Assembly: GCF_028372415.1 (NCBI RefSeq)
Contig: NC_092874.1
Location: 61,441,865-61,505,864 of the forward strand
Direction: 5' to 3'
DNA from: Notamacropus eugenii
Lineage: Eukaryota > Chordata > Mammalia > Diprotodontia > Macropodidae
Length of the DNA stretch: 64,000 nucleotides
The position numbers and the translations under genes were made by a program. How positions within the stretch are numbered: the first letter of the stretch is position 1; every line of letters begins with the position of its first letter. This document shows positions 9,855 to 20,580 of the stretch, one piece after another. Below the pieces are notes generated by a model that was given only the letters and a program-made list of their open reading frames with translations, was not told where the DNA came from and did not search any database.

Positions 9855-10700
9855 ACATTTCATAGAAGGTATCAAGCTACCGCGGTACCAGAAGTGTCCT
9901 CAGCAAGGAATTCTCTACACAAATGCAACATAGGTCTAGTTCCTATTCCTAAGTACATAGCATATTAAGAACTGTGATATTATAGCTCAAATGTGGTAAT
10001 TTACTAAATAATTCCTCTTGCTGCTGATAAGAATGAATAAACATTGAAAGGCTCGAAAATCTGTTCTGTTTTCTATTTGTTATCCTTCCAGTTGCATCCC
10101 TAAATATTAAATGTATATGTCATATATGTATTATATATTCACATACATTTTTGTACCAGGCTCTATACTGGGGAAGATAAGTCTGGAATCTAATTTGAAA
10201 ATCCGTGTTAAAAGTTCATCTCAGTCAAACTTCCTAACCTTGGTCCATTAGCTTTCATGCTTTTTTGAACTTGCATTTCTCAGAAAAAAAAAAAGGGTAG
10301 GAGGAACCCACTTTAGAATGCAGAGACTCATCTAAAAATTGTCTCAAGTTAATCCACAAAACAAAATAACTTTCTATTGATAACTATGCTTCTGTAAGAG
10401 ACTTACTGATTTGTGTAAATTTTCCTCTTAATAATCTTTAAATATCAAATGAATGCTCCAAGCGCAATTTAAAAATATCACACTAAAATGAGAACATCTA
10501 TTTATAAAAAGGCTTCAATTACCATAGTAATTATTTCAATAAATAAAATAATAATCCAACATGGTTTATCAAAATAAACTTATGTTGCTTCTGGGGTTCT
10601 CACCTTTCCTAGACATGTAGGTTAATCTGGTGTATCAAAGTTCATGCTAGAATGTGAAGTTTGGTGAAAAGAAGGTAAAGGAAGTTAAGGTTAATAATCT
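9855..10700. other. Intergenic, AT-rich, unassigned
   Basis: AT-rich sequence without a recognisable repeat or gene. It has short TATATG repeats near 10105-10150 and an A11 run near 10285. Confidence 0.45.
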
Positions 10701-10709
10701 GGTCAGTTG

Positions 10710-10957
10710 GGGCAAGTAGGTGGCACAATGAATAGAGCACCAACCCTAGAGTCCTAATATTATTTTATTTATTTCTCAAAACAACCCTGGAAGGTGGGTG
10801 TTATTATCCTCATTTATGTTTGAGGAAACTGAAGCAGATAGTAGTTAAGTGACTTGCTTAGGATCACACAGTTAGTAAATATCTAAAGTTGAATTTTAAC
10901 TCAGGATTTCCTGACTCTGGGCCCATTCATCTATCCATCATGCCACCTAACTGCCCC
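10710..10957. mobile_element. Two SINE pieces head-to-head (inverted repeat)
   Basis: The left end GGGGCAAGTAGGTGGCACAATGAATAGAGC is a tRNA-like SINE head in plus orientation. The right end CATCATGCCACCTAACTGCCCC is the same head in minus orientation, preceded by an ordinary minus-strand SINE body (GAGGAAACTGAAGCAGATAG, GGATCACACAGTTAGTAAAT). The two ends form an imperfect inverted repeat of roughly 45 bases that could fold into a hairpin. Confidence 0.6.
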
Positions 10958-11049
10958 TAGGTATTGTAGAGAAATGCATTGTTGCATTGTGTTTGGTATC
11001 TTCCCTGATGATATAACAGTATAACACTTCTCCCTCTCCCCTTTCCTTC

Positions 11050-11690
11050 TTGCCATGCTCAACCTCATGACTGGCAAAGTAGGCTAGAGTCAGAATGTGA
11101 AGGGATTTAAATGGCAGACAGGGTACGTTCCATTGGGAGGCACTAAAGACTCTTGAGAAGCAGAATAACATGGTCAGACCTATGCTTTGGGGAAATCCAT
11201 TCGGCAAATGTGGGAGCAATGAATTGGAAAAGCAAGATTGTAGACAGAGAAACCAATTAGGAGATGACAGTAAGAGTCTGTGTGAAAGGCTATGGCTCTG
11301 TCAATAGAGAGAAGAGGTCACATATTAGAGAAATATTATAGAAGTAGAATCAACAACTAATTGGATGTGGGTGGTGAAAGAAAGGGAAGAATTGAAAATG
11401 ATTTCAAAATTGTATAAGTAGCTGACAGAAATTGAGAGGTTTTGGGGGGACAAGATAAAAGAAGTTGTTTTTGAACGTGTCATAGGTAATTGAAGATATG
11501 TAAATGGAATTCAATGGGGAGATTATATAGGTCTAGGAGAGGTATAGGTCTGGGAGTCATATGCATGGAAATACTATTTGAACCCATGGGAGCTCATGAG
11601 ATTGGAGAGAGACAGACTAAGGCAGAGAGCTAAGCAAGTGAGGTAAAAAGAACTACTGATTTCAGTACTGAGTAAGGCAGTTAAATCTTT
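11050..11690 (+). mobile_element. Old mammal-wide repeat, family uncertain
   Basis: The string of blocks (GGATTTAAATGGCAGACAGG, AACATGGTCAGACCTATGCTTTGG, GAGACCAATTAGGAGATGACAG, TTGGATGTGGGTGGTG, GGGAGTCATATGCATGGAAAT, GAACCCATGGGAGCTCATGAGAT) is one I recognise as a widespread interspersed repeat of mammals. I cannot name the family with confidence. It is not coding. Confidence 0.5.
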
Positions 11691-11694
11691 GGCC

Positions 11695-12765
11695 ATCGCT
11701 GTTCTAAATTTCAGGAATTAAACTTCTCAGCAAACTGGGTTCATTTACCAGCATGTATGAGACTGCTTATGCTGACAACACTGTGCTTTCAGTAGGCTTG
11801 GCATCCGATATATACAACATTTGGTTTTAGCGATTTTCCTCAAAAAAGCAGTTAATTAAGATAGGAATAGCTCTCAAGTGTTTTTCAGGACATTACCTCT
11901 TTCTTCTTTTGAAACAGGCAGCAGGGCAAGCCAACCCTTTCTAAACTAAAAGACCAGTCATCTGGAAAGACAATCCCCTCCCAAGACTATTTTCTTTTTC
12001 TATTCTATAATGTAAATATAAAAAATGATAGATGAGCATTTTCTATGACCAAAAATGTTCCCCTCTTTAAGAATAAAATTAATTGTTAAGCACAGGTCAA
12101 TAGCATTTTCAACAGCAGCGAAAGAGTAAGCTAGAAGATTGCCAAGCCATCTGTATATCTCTCCACAGAAATTGGATCAAACATACTATGCATTGATAAC
12201 ATGACTTCACCAATAAATATATCCATGTGTTCTTGGTCCTAGCCTCTTTCTCTCCTCTTTATGCCCCCTACTGAAATGTCTTCTACTTCTAAAAGTAAAT
12301 TTGGCTTCATATTATTTATGCTCAAAGCTGAACTCCCTCACTCCCATGCTCTTTATTCAAGATACTCTCATTTTCATCTTGAAAGTACTTTATGATCTGT
12401 CAGCATACATCTATCCATCACTATAGTCTCCAAGATACCACAGGACCTCCTGTTCAAGGTGTTCTTTTGAAAAATTAACTTATTTATCCTTCCAACATTT
12501 TTTCACACCAGTTGTCTTGTATCCTAATACAATTCAAAATATGTCAGCTCTAGAATGATATGAGATGAGTAACATTAATGCCAACCCATCCATTTCATGT
12601 TAGAACCTTGGCCATCCATTACAATGAGCATGGATGTCAAGATGACCTTCTATTAGTTCCTTCTTGTCTGTGTCCCTAACTCTAAGCCATATGCTGCATC
12701 CCATGCCCCAGAGCACTTCCATTCAAGGCTTTTGTTTCTTCTAGATAGGAATTCTTGAAATAACT
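11695..12765. other. Intergenic, possible weak L2 relic
   Basis: No gene is seen. Bases ~12320-12420 (GCTCAAAGCTGAACTCCC) hint at an old L2 piece, but the match is too weak to call. Confidence 0.35.
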
Positions 12766-12772
12766 TCTACTT

Positions 12773-12905
12773 TTTTTGCATACCTGATCTGTGGTAGAGC
12801 CTTCCCTCATATTGTTCTGATCAGCTACAGCCAGATACAGCCTTGACCTCAACACAGTAATGTCATTTTAGTCCTCTTCGAGAATGAAGGACAACAACCA
12901 ATCAA
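12773..12905 (+). mobile_element. LINE ORF tail with decayed finger (copy B)
   Basis: Same repeat as 3945-4085. The frame equivalent to the finger reads Y-L-I-C-G-R-A-F...I-S-Y-S-Q-I-Q, so the first Cys and both His of copy A are replaced. It ends GTCCTCTTCGAGAATGAAGGACAACAACCAATC, the best preserved 3' tail of the family in the window. Confidence 0.65.
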
Positions 12906-13174
12906 CTATTTTTTCTGACAACCTAAATGCATCTTTAGCTTTTCTATACCCTAAAATCTTCTCAAGAAAGCATATATACTGGCATTAATATTGTCCTCCT
13001 CTTTTCCTTGTTCCTCCTTTTCTGTCCTGTTTGAAACTAAGAGCTTATTTCTTCCTGGATAGATATAGGAGTCTATCATGATGGTTAACATCATGGTAAC
13101 CCATGGCAACATATCTAGTATGTGTCAGAATTACAACATGAACTCAAATATTTGTAAGAGTAAAGCTGCCCAGG

Positions 13175-13295
13175 GAAGCTATATGGCACAGTTCATAGAG
13201 CCCTAAAGTCAGAAGGACCTGGGTTCAAATCCAGCCTCAGACACTTGACACTTAGTAACTTTGTGATCCTGGGCAAGTCACTTAACACCTGTTGC
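13175..13295 (+). mobile_element. tRNA-headed SINE, short copy
   Basis: GGGAAGCTATATGGCACAGTTC, then CAGAAGGACCTGGGTTCAAATCC (B box), then CCTGGGCAAGTCACTTAACACC. The usual tail is replaced by the adjoining (GA)n tract. Confidence 0.8.
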
Positions 13296-13297
13296 TG

Positions 13298-13370
<73 letters not shown>
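13296..13370 (+). repeat. (GA)n microsatellite
   Basis: About 75 bases of nearly pure GA, interrupted once by GAAGAG near 13313. It begins exactly at the end of the SINE, a common origin of microsatellites in SINE tails. Confidence 0.95.
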
Positions 13371-13372
<2 letters not shown>

Positions 13373-13575
13373 TAAAGCTGGCCCTCCAGTCATTATACTA
13401 CACAACCTTGTACCTCCTGTGTGATCTTCTACTCTGTTCTAAATTAGTCATTATACAGTGGAGATTTTCATTACACAGTGGGGATTGGTGTGTATGTGTG
13501 TGTGTGTGATAGCCTTTCTGCTAGAGTCTGAGCTCCATATGGACAGTCTCGATGTCAATTTTCTTCACATTTAAA

Positions 13576-13770
13576 CAAGTAATGGTAATAGGGAGTGTTT
13601 ACATTGTACTTTGAAGCTTAAAAGTTCTTCTGCTCAAATTATTTCATTTGATCCTCACAATAATTGTTATTGACAACAACTGTCATCCCCATTTTACAGC
13701 GAAAGAAGCTGAGGCTCAGGAACTCTGAGTTGTCTGGGCTCACATACCTAGTGTGTGAGGTCGATTTTAA
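13576..13770 (-). mobile_element. MIR-like SINE (minus)
   Basis: CATTTGATCCTCACAATAATTGTT, then CATTTTACAGCGAAAGAAGCTGAGGCTCAGG, then CACATACCTAGTGTGTGAGG: an inverted MIR core. Confidence 0.6.
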
Positions 13771-13904
13771 ACAGAAACAAATAATCAGAATAAATCGGTT
13801 TCTTTTATATTTCATTCAACCAGAAGCTAGCTCTATACACAAACAGTGGTAGGCTAGATCCCTTTGACTATGTTCACACTCAACCCCATTACCCCTCAAC
13901 ATAT

Positions 13905-13997
13905 ATTTTATAGATATAGGTATAGATAGCTATAGATAGATATAGGTGATATAGATATAGTGTGTGTAGATAGATATATAGATAGAGATATAGGGTA
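13905..13997 (+). repeat. TAGATA-type simple repeat
   Basis: Degenerate runs of TATAGATA, GATATAG and TAGATAGATATA over about 90 bases. Confidence 0.85.
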
Positions 13998-14084
13998 ACC
14001 AAATCAACATTTTTGAACTGAACTGATCAGTAAACTAAAAAGGGGAAGAAAAGAAAGCCACTTTGACGACCCATTTCCAGATAA

Positions 14085-14390
14085 GCTGGAAGATACTTTA
14101 AAAGTCACACAGTACAACTGCCTCATTCTGCAGTTAAGGAACCCAGGGTCTAGAAAGGCTATATAAATAATCAAGGTCATAGAGGTAGGAAGTGGAGATG
14201 CCAGGTTTCCGTTCTAGGTCATCTGACTCAAAAACTAACGTTCCAGTCATGGCAAACTCTCCCTGCTGTTTGTCAGTCTTACTCAAATTTTAATGTCCCT
14301 TATAAGCTCTGGAGATAAAATAATACTTGCAAAGTGCTTAGCACAATACCTGGCACATAGTAGGTAATTTATAAATACTTGTTCTTCCCC
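14085..14390. mobile_element. MIR pieces, minus then plus
   Basis: Bases 14085-14245 read as an inverted MIR (CTGCCTCATTCTGCAGTTAAGG, TCAAGGTCATAGAGGTAGG). Bases 14290-14390 read as a plus-strand MIR end (ACTTGCAAAGTGCTTAGCAC then TACCTGGCACATAGTAGG). Confidence 0.5.
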
Positions 14391-14534
14391 CTTCCCCATA
14401 ACATAGAAGGCTATCACAGACTATTTAATTCTAAAGATATGAAACTAATGGGAGACATTATGGAATGCTATTGTTCTTTTGGTGCTGGGGAAGGGGGAAG
14501 ACCTGTGGAAATTCCCTGTACCAGTTTATATTGA

Positions 14535-14785
14535 CACCCAAGGGTCACATAGCTGGTGTGTTTCAATGGTTAGACTCACACCCAGGTTTTCTGGACTTCG
14601 AGGCCAGTTCTTTATCCACTACTATCACCTGTTAACTTTGGTATTTACAAGGTTGATATAGTGAAAAACCCTCCATATACAGTATCTCATTAGTGCCTCA
14701 CGTCAGTCCTTTGACTTAGACGGTGCTACTGATACCCTTTGTACACATGAAGAAACTCAAGTCTTAACAAAGCCCTTTCTTCCCC
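14535..14785 (-). mobile_element. MIR/SINE fragments (minus)
   Basis: GGGTCACATAGCTGGTGTGT and AGTTCTTTATCCACTACTATCACC are the inverted SINE head region; 14690-14775 adds an inverted core piece (ACACATGAAGAAACTCAAG). Confidence 0.5.
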
Positions 14786-14839
14786 CATGGGACCATTTGT
14801 TTTTTTTTTTTTTTTCAAATGTCATCTAAACAAAAAAAA

Positions 14840-15420
14840 GATAATCACTGAATCACATCATTTGAAAATTAGAAGGAACATTCATGGCCATGTAGTCCAA
14901 TTCATATATCATGGGAATCCCTTCTTCAACGTATCCAATGAGGTGGTCATCCAACCTCTGCCTGAGCACTTCTCAAGAGGGAAAACCCACCATTCTTGAA
15001 GGAAGCACATTCTACTTTGGGATAGCTTGAATTGTTAAGAAGATTTTCCTGTTACTGATCTTAATTTCCCATTCTCCAACTTCTACCACTACAAAACAAG
15101 TCTAAACTTTCTTTCATATGACAGTCCTTTAAATATTTGAAGGCATTTAGCTTCCCCGCCCCCCAATACTAGCTAACCATGTCCAGTGCCTTCAAATCAT
15201 CCTAGTGACATGGATGAAAGGACTTAGCATCCTTTCCCCAACCCTCAACACTAGCTAAACATTCCCAGGGCCTTCAACTGATTCCCATGACATATACTCC
15301 AGGCTCCTCACCATGCTGATTGGCCCTCCTCTGGACACTCTCCAGTTTATCAATGTCATTTTTAAAACTATGGTACTTCGTTCTCAGCAGTAGTAAATTT
15401 CTGACTTTAAAAAATGTTTT
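14840..15420 (-). mobile_element. CR1/L3 LINE relic (minus)
   Basis: Blocks in order: CATGTAGTCCAATTC, CATCCAACCTCTGCCTGAGC, AAGGAAGCACATTCTACTTTGGGATAGC, a TTGTTAAGAAGATTTTCC block, ATATGACAGTCCTTTAAATATTTGAAGG, TGGCCCTCCTCTGGACACTCTCCAG. This is the characteristic inverted 3' part of CR1/L3 elements. Bases 15150-15290 contain a partial internal duplication (two AACACTAGCTAA..GTGCCTTCAA-like blocks). Confidence 0.75.
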
Positions 15421-15424
15421 TGGT

Positions 15425-16125
15425 TGTTGGCATGCAGTTTTGTTGTTATTTTAAGAGAACATTAACATTTGGGAAAAGGAATGGCTCATCTCAATAGGAA
15501 TCCAGATGATAAGCTGGGGGCTTATGTTCCTTCATAATTAAGCCTGGCCTGTCAATGTTTTCTACCAGGCTCTAAAGCCCAGGCCCATCAGCAAGTCGGG
15601 TACTAAAGGGATGTGCGTTTTACTCCCAGGAAGCTACATATCTTGACTAAAGGTACCAGAAGTGATCTTGGAGTGTTAATTCAGCCCCCAGAGCTTGTTT
15701 TTATTTTGTTTTGTTTTGTTCTGTTTTACTGCTCTGATTCCTGGCCCCCTCAAGGCTGCCAACTGCTGCTTTCCATCCAAGGCCTTAAGTTAAATGCCTC
15801 TGGCACTTGTAAATTGAGAAGGCAAAATTAAAGAGAAAACCAAGTAAAAGAAGCTGAGAGGCCACCCTGGCAGTGTTGTTTGAGCAGAACCCAGAAGTCC
15901 CCACTGCCACCACTGTACTCACCCCACACCTTTTTTTACTGGTTCCCAAAGTCCCACCATATTGTCCAATCCCTTTGGGTTAGTGACTTATCCACTATTA
16001 GCATACATATACCTTGGGAGGGATAATGCAATAAAGCTTTTCTGAATCACTGTACAGGATCATGGATTAATTTCTCAATTATTTATCAATTTATTATCAA
16101 TGAATATAATTTATTAATTACCACA
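15425..16125. other. Intergenic, unassigned
   Basis: Nothing recognisable. It contains a TTTTGTTTTGTTTTGTT stretch near 15703-15727. Confidence 0.4.
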
Positions 16126-16129
16126 GTAT

Positions 16130-16325
16130 AGCATAGTGGAAAAACACAGGACTTAGATTTAAATGACCTAGATTCCTTTACCAGATCAGCCACTTCTTGC
16201 CTGTGAAACCTTGGGTAAGTCGTTTAACCTCTATAAGCTTAAGTTTGCTCATTTGTAAAATAAGGAAGTTTGACTATTTGACATTTTTGACATTCATTTC
16301 AGCTCTAAATCCTATTAGCTGGGAG
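16130..16325 (+). mobile_element. MIR SINE
   Basis: ATAGCATAGTGGAAAAACACAGGACTTAGA, CTTGGGTAAGTCGTTTAACC, TTGCTCATTTGTAAAATAAGG, then CATTTCAGCTCTAAATCCT: a complete MIR layout. Confidence 0.8.
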
Positions 16326-16329
16326 CACA

Positions 16330-16930
16330 TTCTAATGGAGGAGACTAAGGGTAAAGAAGAATCTTGAAGGTGGAGAAGGGCAAGGACGAGGTGGAAGAAC
16401 ATTTGTTTGGGACTGCCATGGCAAGAAGAGTACGGTGTTTCAGTAAAATGAGCTTGAAACGAAAATTCCTTTGACTCTGGACTGTTTTAAAGTCAAGTTG
16501 GGACAACAAGTGGATATTTTTTAAAAGCACTAGGATAAGAAACTCCCTGGAGAAAGATGCCCCAGGTTACCTTCTCTATAACTTAGTGTCCTAAATTGTT
16601 GCTGAAAGCAGAGGTATCAAGCTGAAGGCCAGCTGAGTGCAGAGGGAGCCAGATTAAAATTTAACTGGCAACAGGGCAACAAAGTAAATAAAAATAAAAT
16701 ACAATATAGACAATGTTAATTTGTGGTTTTCTAAGGCAATGCAATTCCTACAAATCCCATTTGATATCAAGGACATCATTTTTTTTTGTTAAAAGAGTAA
16801 ATGCCTGGACCAGGGTAAAATAGCCCAGCTAAATTTGAATTTATATTGACCACCAAGAGAAGAACTTTCTAGCTATAGCCACTTAGGGCCCTCTCTCATA
16901 CAGCAAGGAGGGCCCTTAAATCTCTTCTGT
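16330..16930. other. Intergenic, unassigned
   Basis: No gene or nameable repeat. The minus-strand 61-codon frame at 16345-16530 has no recognisable features. Confidence 0.4.
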
Positions 16931-16934
16931 AAAG

Positions 16935-17165
16935 ATTATAAGATCATAGACCTAGAGCTAAAAGGAACCTTGAAGGTTAATCTCAATCCCTTTATCTTTT
17001 TATTAATTTTTTTCAATGAACAATCATTGATTTTCTCTCTCTTCCACCTTCTCTTATCCAACCTTCTCTTTTTTACAAATGAAGAAACTGTGACTAAGAA
17101 AGGATAAGTGACTTTCCCAGAATGACACAATAAATACCTGAGGCAAGACTCAATGATACAACACA
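16935..17165 (-). mobile_element. MIR-like SINE (minus)
   Basis: AGATCATAGACCTAGAGCTAAAAGGAACCTTG at the left and ACAAATGAAGAAACTGTGACTAAG at the right; a T-rich insertion lies between 16995 and 17080. Confidence 0.6.
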
Positions 17166-17219
17166 AGGAAGAATAATGGTGCTACTGCTGCTGTTGCTGG
17201 CAGTGATGGTGGCAGTGAC

Positions 17220-17490
17220 GGGAAAGAACACCAGATTTGGAGTCAAGGAGACATGGGACATGATCCCAGTTCTGCCACATACCTGTGATTCTCAAGGCAA
17301 ATCAGTCTTATTTGACCTTAGTTTTCTCATTTATAAGAGAATTGGGGTAGAATAAAAGTTATATTTTTTCCAAATTTAAATTTTGCTTTAGAAAAAAGAC
17401 CACTGAAATTAGAGTCGAAAGATCTGAGTACAAATCTTCTCACTAATGCTCACTACCTGAATAACCTTGAGCAAATCATATAAAGACCCT
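17220..17490 (+). mobile_element. Two MIR copies in tandem
   Basis: Bases 17220-17370 hold AACACCAGATTTGGAGTCAAGGAG and a TTTCTCATTTATAAGAGAATTGGGG end. Bases 17385-17490 hold a second, partial copy (CACTGAAATTAGAGTCGAAAGATC and CCTTGAGCAAATCATATAA). Confidence 0.6.
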
Positions 17491-17534
17491 AAAAATGAGG
17501 AGGGTAGGGTAGAGGGTTTTTGACTTCCTGTGCA

Positions 17535-17795
17535 GACTCTTGATTACCATACAATTATAGATCTAGATGTGGAAATAAGTTTTGAGTTCATCTAGTCCAG
17601 CTCTCTCATTTATCCTATTATTTAAGAAGTTCTGGTTCTCCCTCTCACTAAACTATGTTCTTGGGCAAGTCACTACTTCCCCAGGCTTCAGTTTTTTTCA
17701 TATGAGAAATAAAGATAATAACATTTCCACTCCCTACACAATGTTTGTGGTAATGCATGTACTTTGGAAATTGTAATGTACCATATAAATGTGGT
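17535..17795. mobile_element. MIR fragments, mixed orientation
   Basis: 17535-17615 reads as an inverted MIR-like 3' end (ATTATAGATCTAGATGTGGAAAT then TCATCTAGTCCAGCTCTCTCATT). 17650-17795 reads as a plus MIR end (CTTGGGCAAGTCACTACTTCCCC). Confidence 0.45.
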
Positions 17796-18149
17796 TGAAC
17801 ATAAATGAAATACATCATTATAAAAGTGAACCAATCATAAAATTATTCTCCTTGAATTTGCAAAACAATTTAGACCAGTACAAGGAAAGTCTCCATAAAA
17901 ATGCCAATATCCATAAAGAATCTGTGATTTCAAATTTCTTTAAATATATTTGAAGGTTTTAAATGGTTTTTCCCTACCTTATAAAGACCTTCTAGCCAGT
18001 TAAATAGTATAAAAGTTTTCAGTGTTCTTTTAAAGGTAATTTTAATTTTACAGAGTTCTCATTGCTTCATGGGGTAAGGATACATTACTCATTTATCTTC
18101 AAGTTGTAAGAAAAGGACAATTATGATCAGGCTGCTGCCTCAAGAAGCA

Positions 18150-18345
18150 GAGGAATGTATTAAAGAAATAACTGAACTGTGAGGAGAGCTGAATTCTAGT
18201 CCTGTCTTTGTCCTGTCTGTTCAATCTACAGTAAGTCATTTAAACTCAATGAACTTCCTTTTTCTCATCTGTAAAATTAGGAAATTAGGTTAGATGAAGT
18301 CTGAGGTCTTTTCTCAGTTGCAATAATTTGTGATTCTTGGAATAA
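18150..18345 (+). mobile_element. MIR SINE
   Basis: Contains GAGCTGAATTCTAGTCCTG, GTAAGTCATTTAAACTCAATG, TTTCTCATCTGTAAAATTAGG and a GTCTGAGGTCTTTTCTCAG 3' end. Confidence 0.7.
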
Positions 18346-18539
18346 TACTAAGGGAAGTTTTAATGAATACTGGCCATTCTAATAGCACTTATATTTAAAA
18401 ACACAGCAAGGATGGTCAGGCTAGAAGTAAAAACATGGAACTATCCCATAGATTATTGCCTTGACCCACTCCATGCAATTTTTTTTCTCTTTAGGTTCCA
18501 TAATTATTCTCTAAACAAGAAAACAAGAAGTAGGTTAGT

Positions 18540-18605
18540 GTATGCATACATACATGTGTGTACATACACACACATAATGTGTGTGTGTACTTATATATGT
18601 ATGAG
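18540..18605 (+). repeat. (TG/CA) and TATG simple repeat
   Basis: ATACATACATGTGTGTACATACACACACATAATGTGTGTGTGTAC, an alternating purine-pyrimidine tract with internal dyad symmetry. Confidence 0.8.
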
Positions 18606-18682
18606 ATATATTTTGAATGTGCTCTGGTTCTACAAAGTCAGGATGAGGCAAACCATTTGTTGTGGTTCTATGTGGTATTAGG

Positions 18683-18993
18683 GGCAGCTAGGTGGTATAG
18701 TGGATAGAGAACCAATGCAGGAGTCAGGAGGACCTGAGTTCAAATCTCACCTCAGACACTTGACACTAGCTGTGTGACCTTGGGCAAGTCACTTAACCCC
18801 GATTGCCTCATCCTGGATCATCTCCAGTCATCCTGATGAATATCTGATCACTGGATTCAGATGGCTCTGGAGGAGAAGTGAAGCTAGTGACCTGCACAGC
18901 CCTCCCTCACTCAAAACAAAGTCAAGTGCAAATCATGTCATCATTTCTCTGATGGCATGGTCTTCTTCGGCAACAAAGGGCGAACACACACTG
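18683..18993 (+). mobile_element. Long tRNA-headed marsupial SINE
   Basis: A full-length plus-strand copy. The head GGGGCAGCTAGGTGGTATAGTGG supplies an A-box-like block and GGACCTGAGTTCAAATCTC a B-box-like block, marking a tRNA-derived pol III promoter. The body runs through CTTGGGCAAGTCACTTAACC, CTGGATCATCTCCAGTCATCC, GGATTCAGATGGCTCTGGAG and CCTCCCTCACTCAAAACAAAG. The end ATGGCATGGTCTTCTTCGGCAACAAAGG resembles the 3' end of the finger-bearing LINE copies. An inverted copy of the same length is at 51733-52044. Confidence 0.9.
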
Positions 18994-18994
18994 A

Positions 18995-19690
18995 TGAAGT
19001 ATTAGCAGCCTCTGTGAGCCACTCCTCTATTCAGACTCAGCTCATAATTTCAATTTGGAACTACTCTCATAATAACAGCAAAAATATAATTGTTCTTACT
19101 AACTAGGATTTGTATACATCTTCTCATTTGAGTCCTAAATGTACTGGATGCAACAAAAGCACTTAACTAAATTGTTAATTGATGTGACAACACATTTGTA
19201 TAATTACATTTCTATTTTTTAAAAAAATTATAAAATTATCCAATGTTCTGTGCTATTATACTAGGGCTATATATGCATTTATATTTTTCATCCTGATCCA
19301 AATAACCTATGACTTGATTTATTACTTCAATGTACTGGAATAATCAAGTTGGCTGAAGTTACCACCATTTCAAAATATTCCATACTCCCAATAATCAATA
19401 AGTGAGCAAGATGACTGGTAACACAAATCCTGGTACAGGAAGAAAAATGTTTAATTCATGATATTGGTCAGCCAAGCCCAGAATCCCAGTAATGAGTAAT
19501 AGTAATGAGCTTCCCAGTCTCAGTATATGCCATCTTGTGAAGCAGGCAGGTAAATTATCTTTTTAAGTCCATTACTTGGAGTAAAACTGAGAATTAAAGC
19601 AAATGCTGAAGCTGAATAACTCTTACAAAAAACCCCATTTTGTACAAAGGGTTATTACGGCAAGCTTATCTCCTTTGAGGACTTCAGGTA
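18995..19690. other. Intergenic, unassigned
   Basis: AT-rich, no gene or named repeat seen. Confidence 0.4.
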
Positions 19691-19694
19691 GCAC

Positions 19695-20440
19695 CTCTCC
19701 ACTGATAATGCCAATATCACTATCATTTCCCTTCAGCAATCTTCTGAGCTCCGAATCTGCATCTTCAGTTACCTAGAGGATACTTAAATGGATATCCCAC
19801 CAGCTCCCCAAACTCAAGGTATTCAAACTTAAGCTTATTCTTTTTCCCGCTGAACCTACTCTTTCTTCTGGCTGCACCATTTCTTTTAGTAGAAAAACCT
19901 TTCACCCATTCTCCCAATGGTGAAACCTTGTTGTCTTTCACTCATTCCTCTGTCTCTCCACTTTCATGTGTTAACAATTGTGAAGTCCTGTTTCAGCCAT
20001 AACATCTGTCGTATCTACCTGCTACAGCCATCTAGAAGTAAGCCCATCTAGAACACTGGCCTGTACTATTGCAGTCACTTCCTAAACTGGAGTCTTTCTG
20101 TCCTCCAAACCATCCTTTATATAACTGCCATTTTCTATTTATACAGATCTGATCATCCCATTTGTTTTCTCAAAATCTCTTAGTTGATTCTTCTTTAGCC
20201 AGCAATTAAAGTTCCCATTCCTTAGCCTGCCTTTGAAAAACTTGCATTTTCTGGAATCCAGGTAACTTTCCAGTCACCAGTCTACTGCTGAACCTAATTC
20301 CCTACACAAACAAACACTCTAGCCAAATTTTACTTACTCTATGGCATATAAGACCCATGCTTTCCCACCTCTGCACCTTTGCTCACTGACTACCCTCACC
20401 AGCTACTTGTTGAATTCCAAGTTATTCCGCTATTCCTCAA
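19695..20440 (+). mobile_element. L2 LINE relic
   Basis: Long but decayed plus-strand L2: GGATATCCCACCAGCTCCCC followed by CTTAAGCTTATTCTTTTTCCCGC, then a CACTGGCCTGTACTATTGCAG block, AGATCTGATCATCCCA, and a TTCCCATTCCTTAGCCTGCC region, in the order of the L2 ORF2 C-terminal half. All frames are closed. The 71-codon frame at 20341-20556 is spurious. Confidence 0.55.
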
Positions 20441-20444
20441 TCAA

Positions 20445-20580
20445 GCAGTATGGCACTGTGGATAGAGAACAGACCTTAAAGACAAGAAGAGATGACTTGA
20501 AGTTCAGACTGACATATATTGGCTTTATGACCCTGAGCAAATCATTGGACACCTAAGTGCTCTGAACAAATGCCTAAGAC
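20445..20580 (+). mobile_element. tRNA-headed SINE fragment
   Basis: AAGCAGTATGGCACTGTGGATAGAGAACAG, then GACTTGAAGTTCAGACTGACA in the B-box position, then TATGACCCTGAGCAAATCATTGG. Confidence 0.65.

Noticed and set aside
13193..13405. Minus-strand 70-codon frame with a Ser-Leu repeat
   Set aside because: It is only the translation of the (GA)n microsatellite and the neighbouring SINE.
13905..14000. CRISPR-like spaced repeats
   Set aside because: TAGATA microsatellite in a vertebrate genome; no spacers of regular size.
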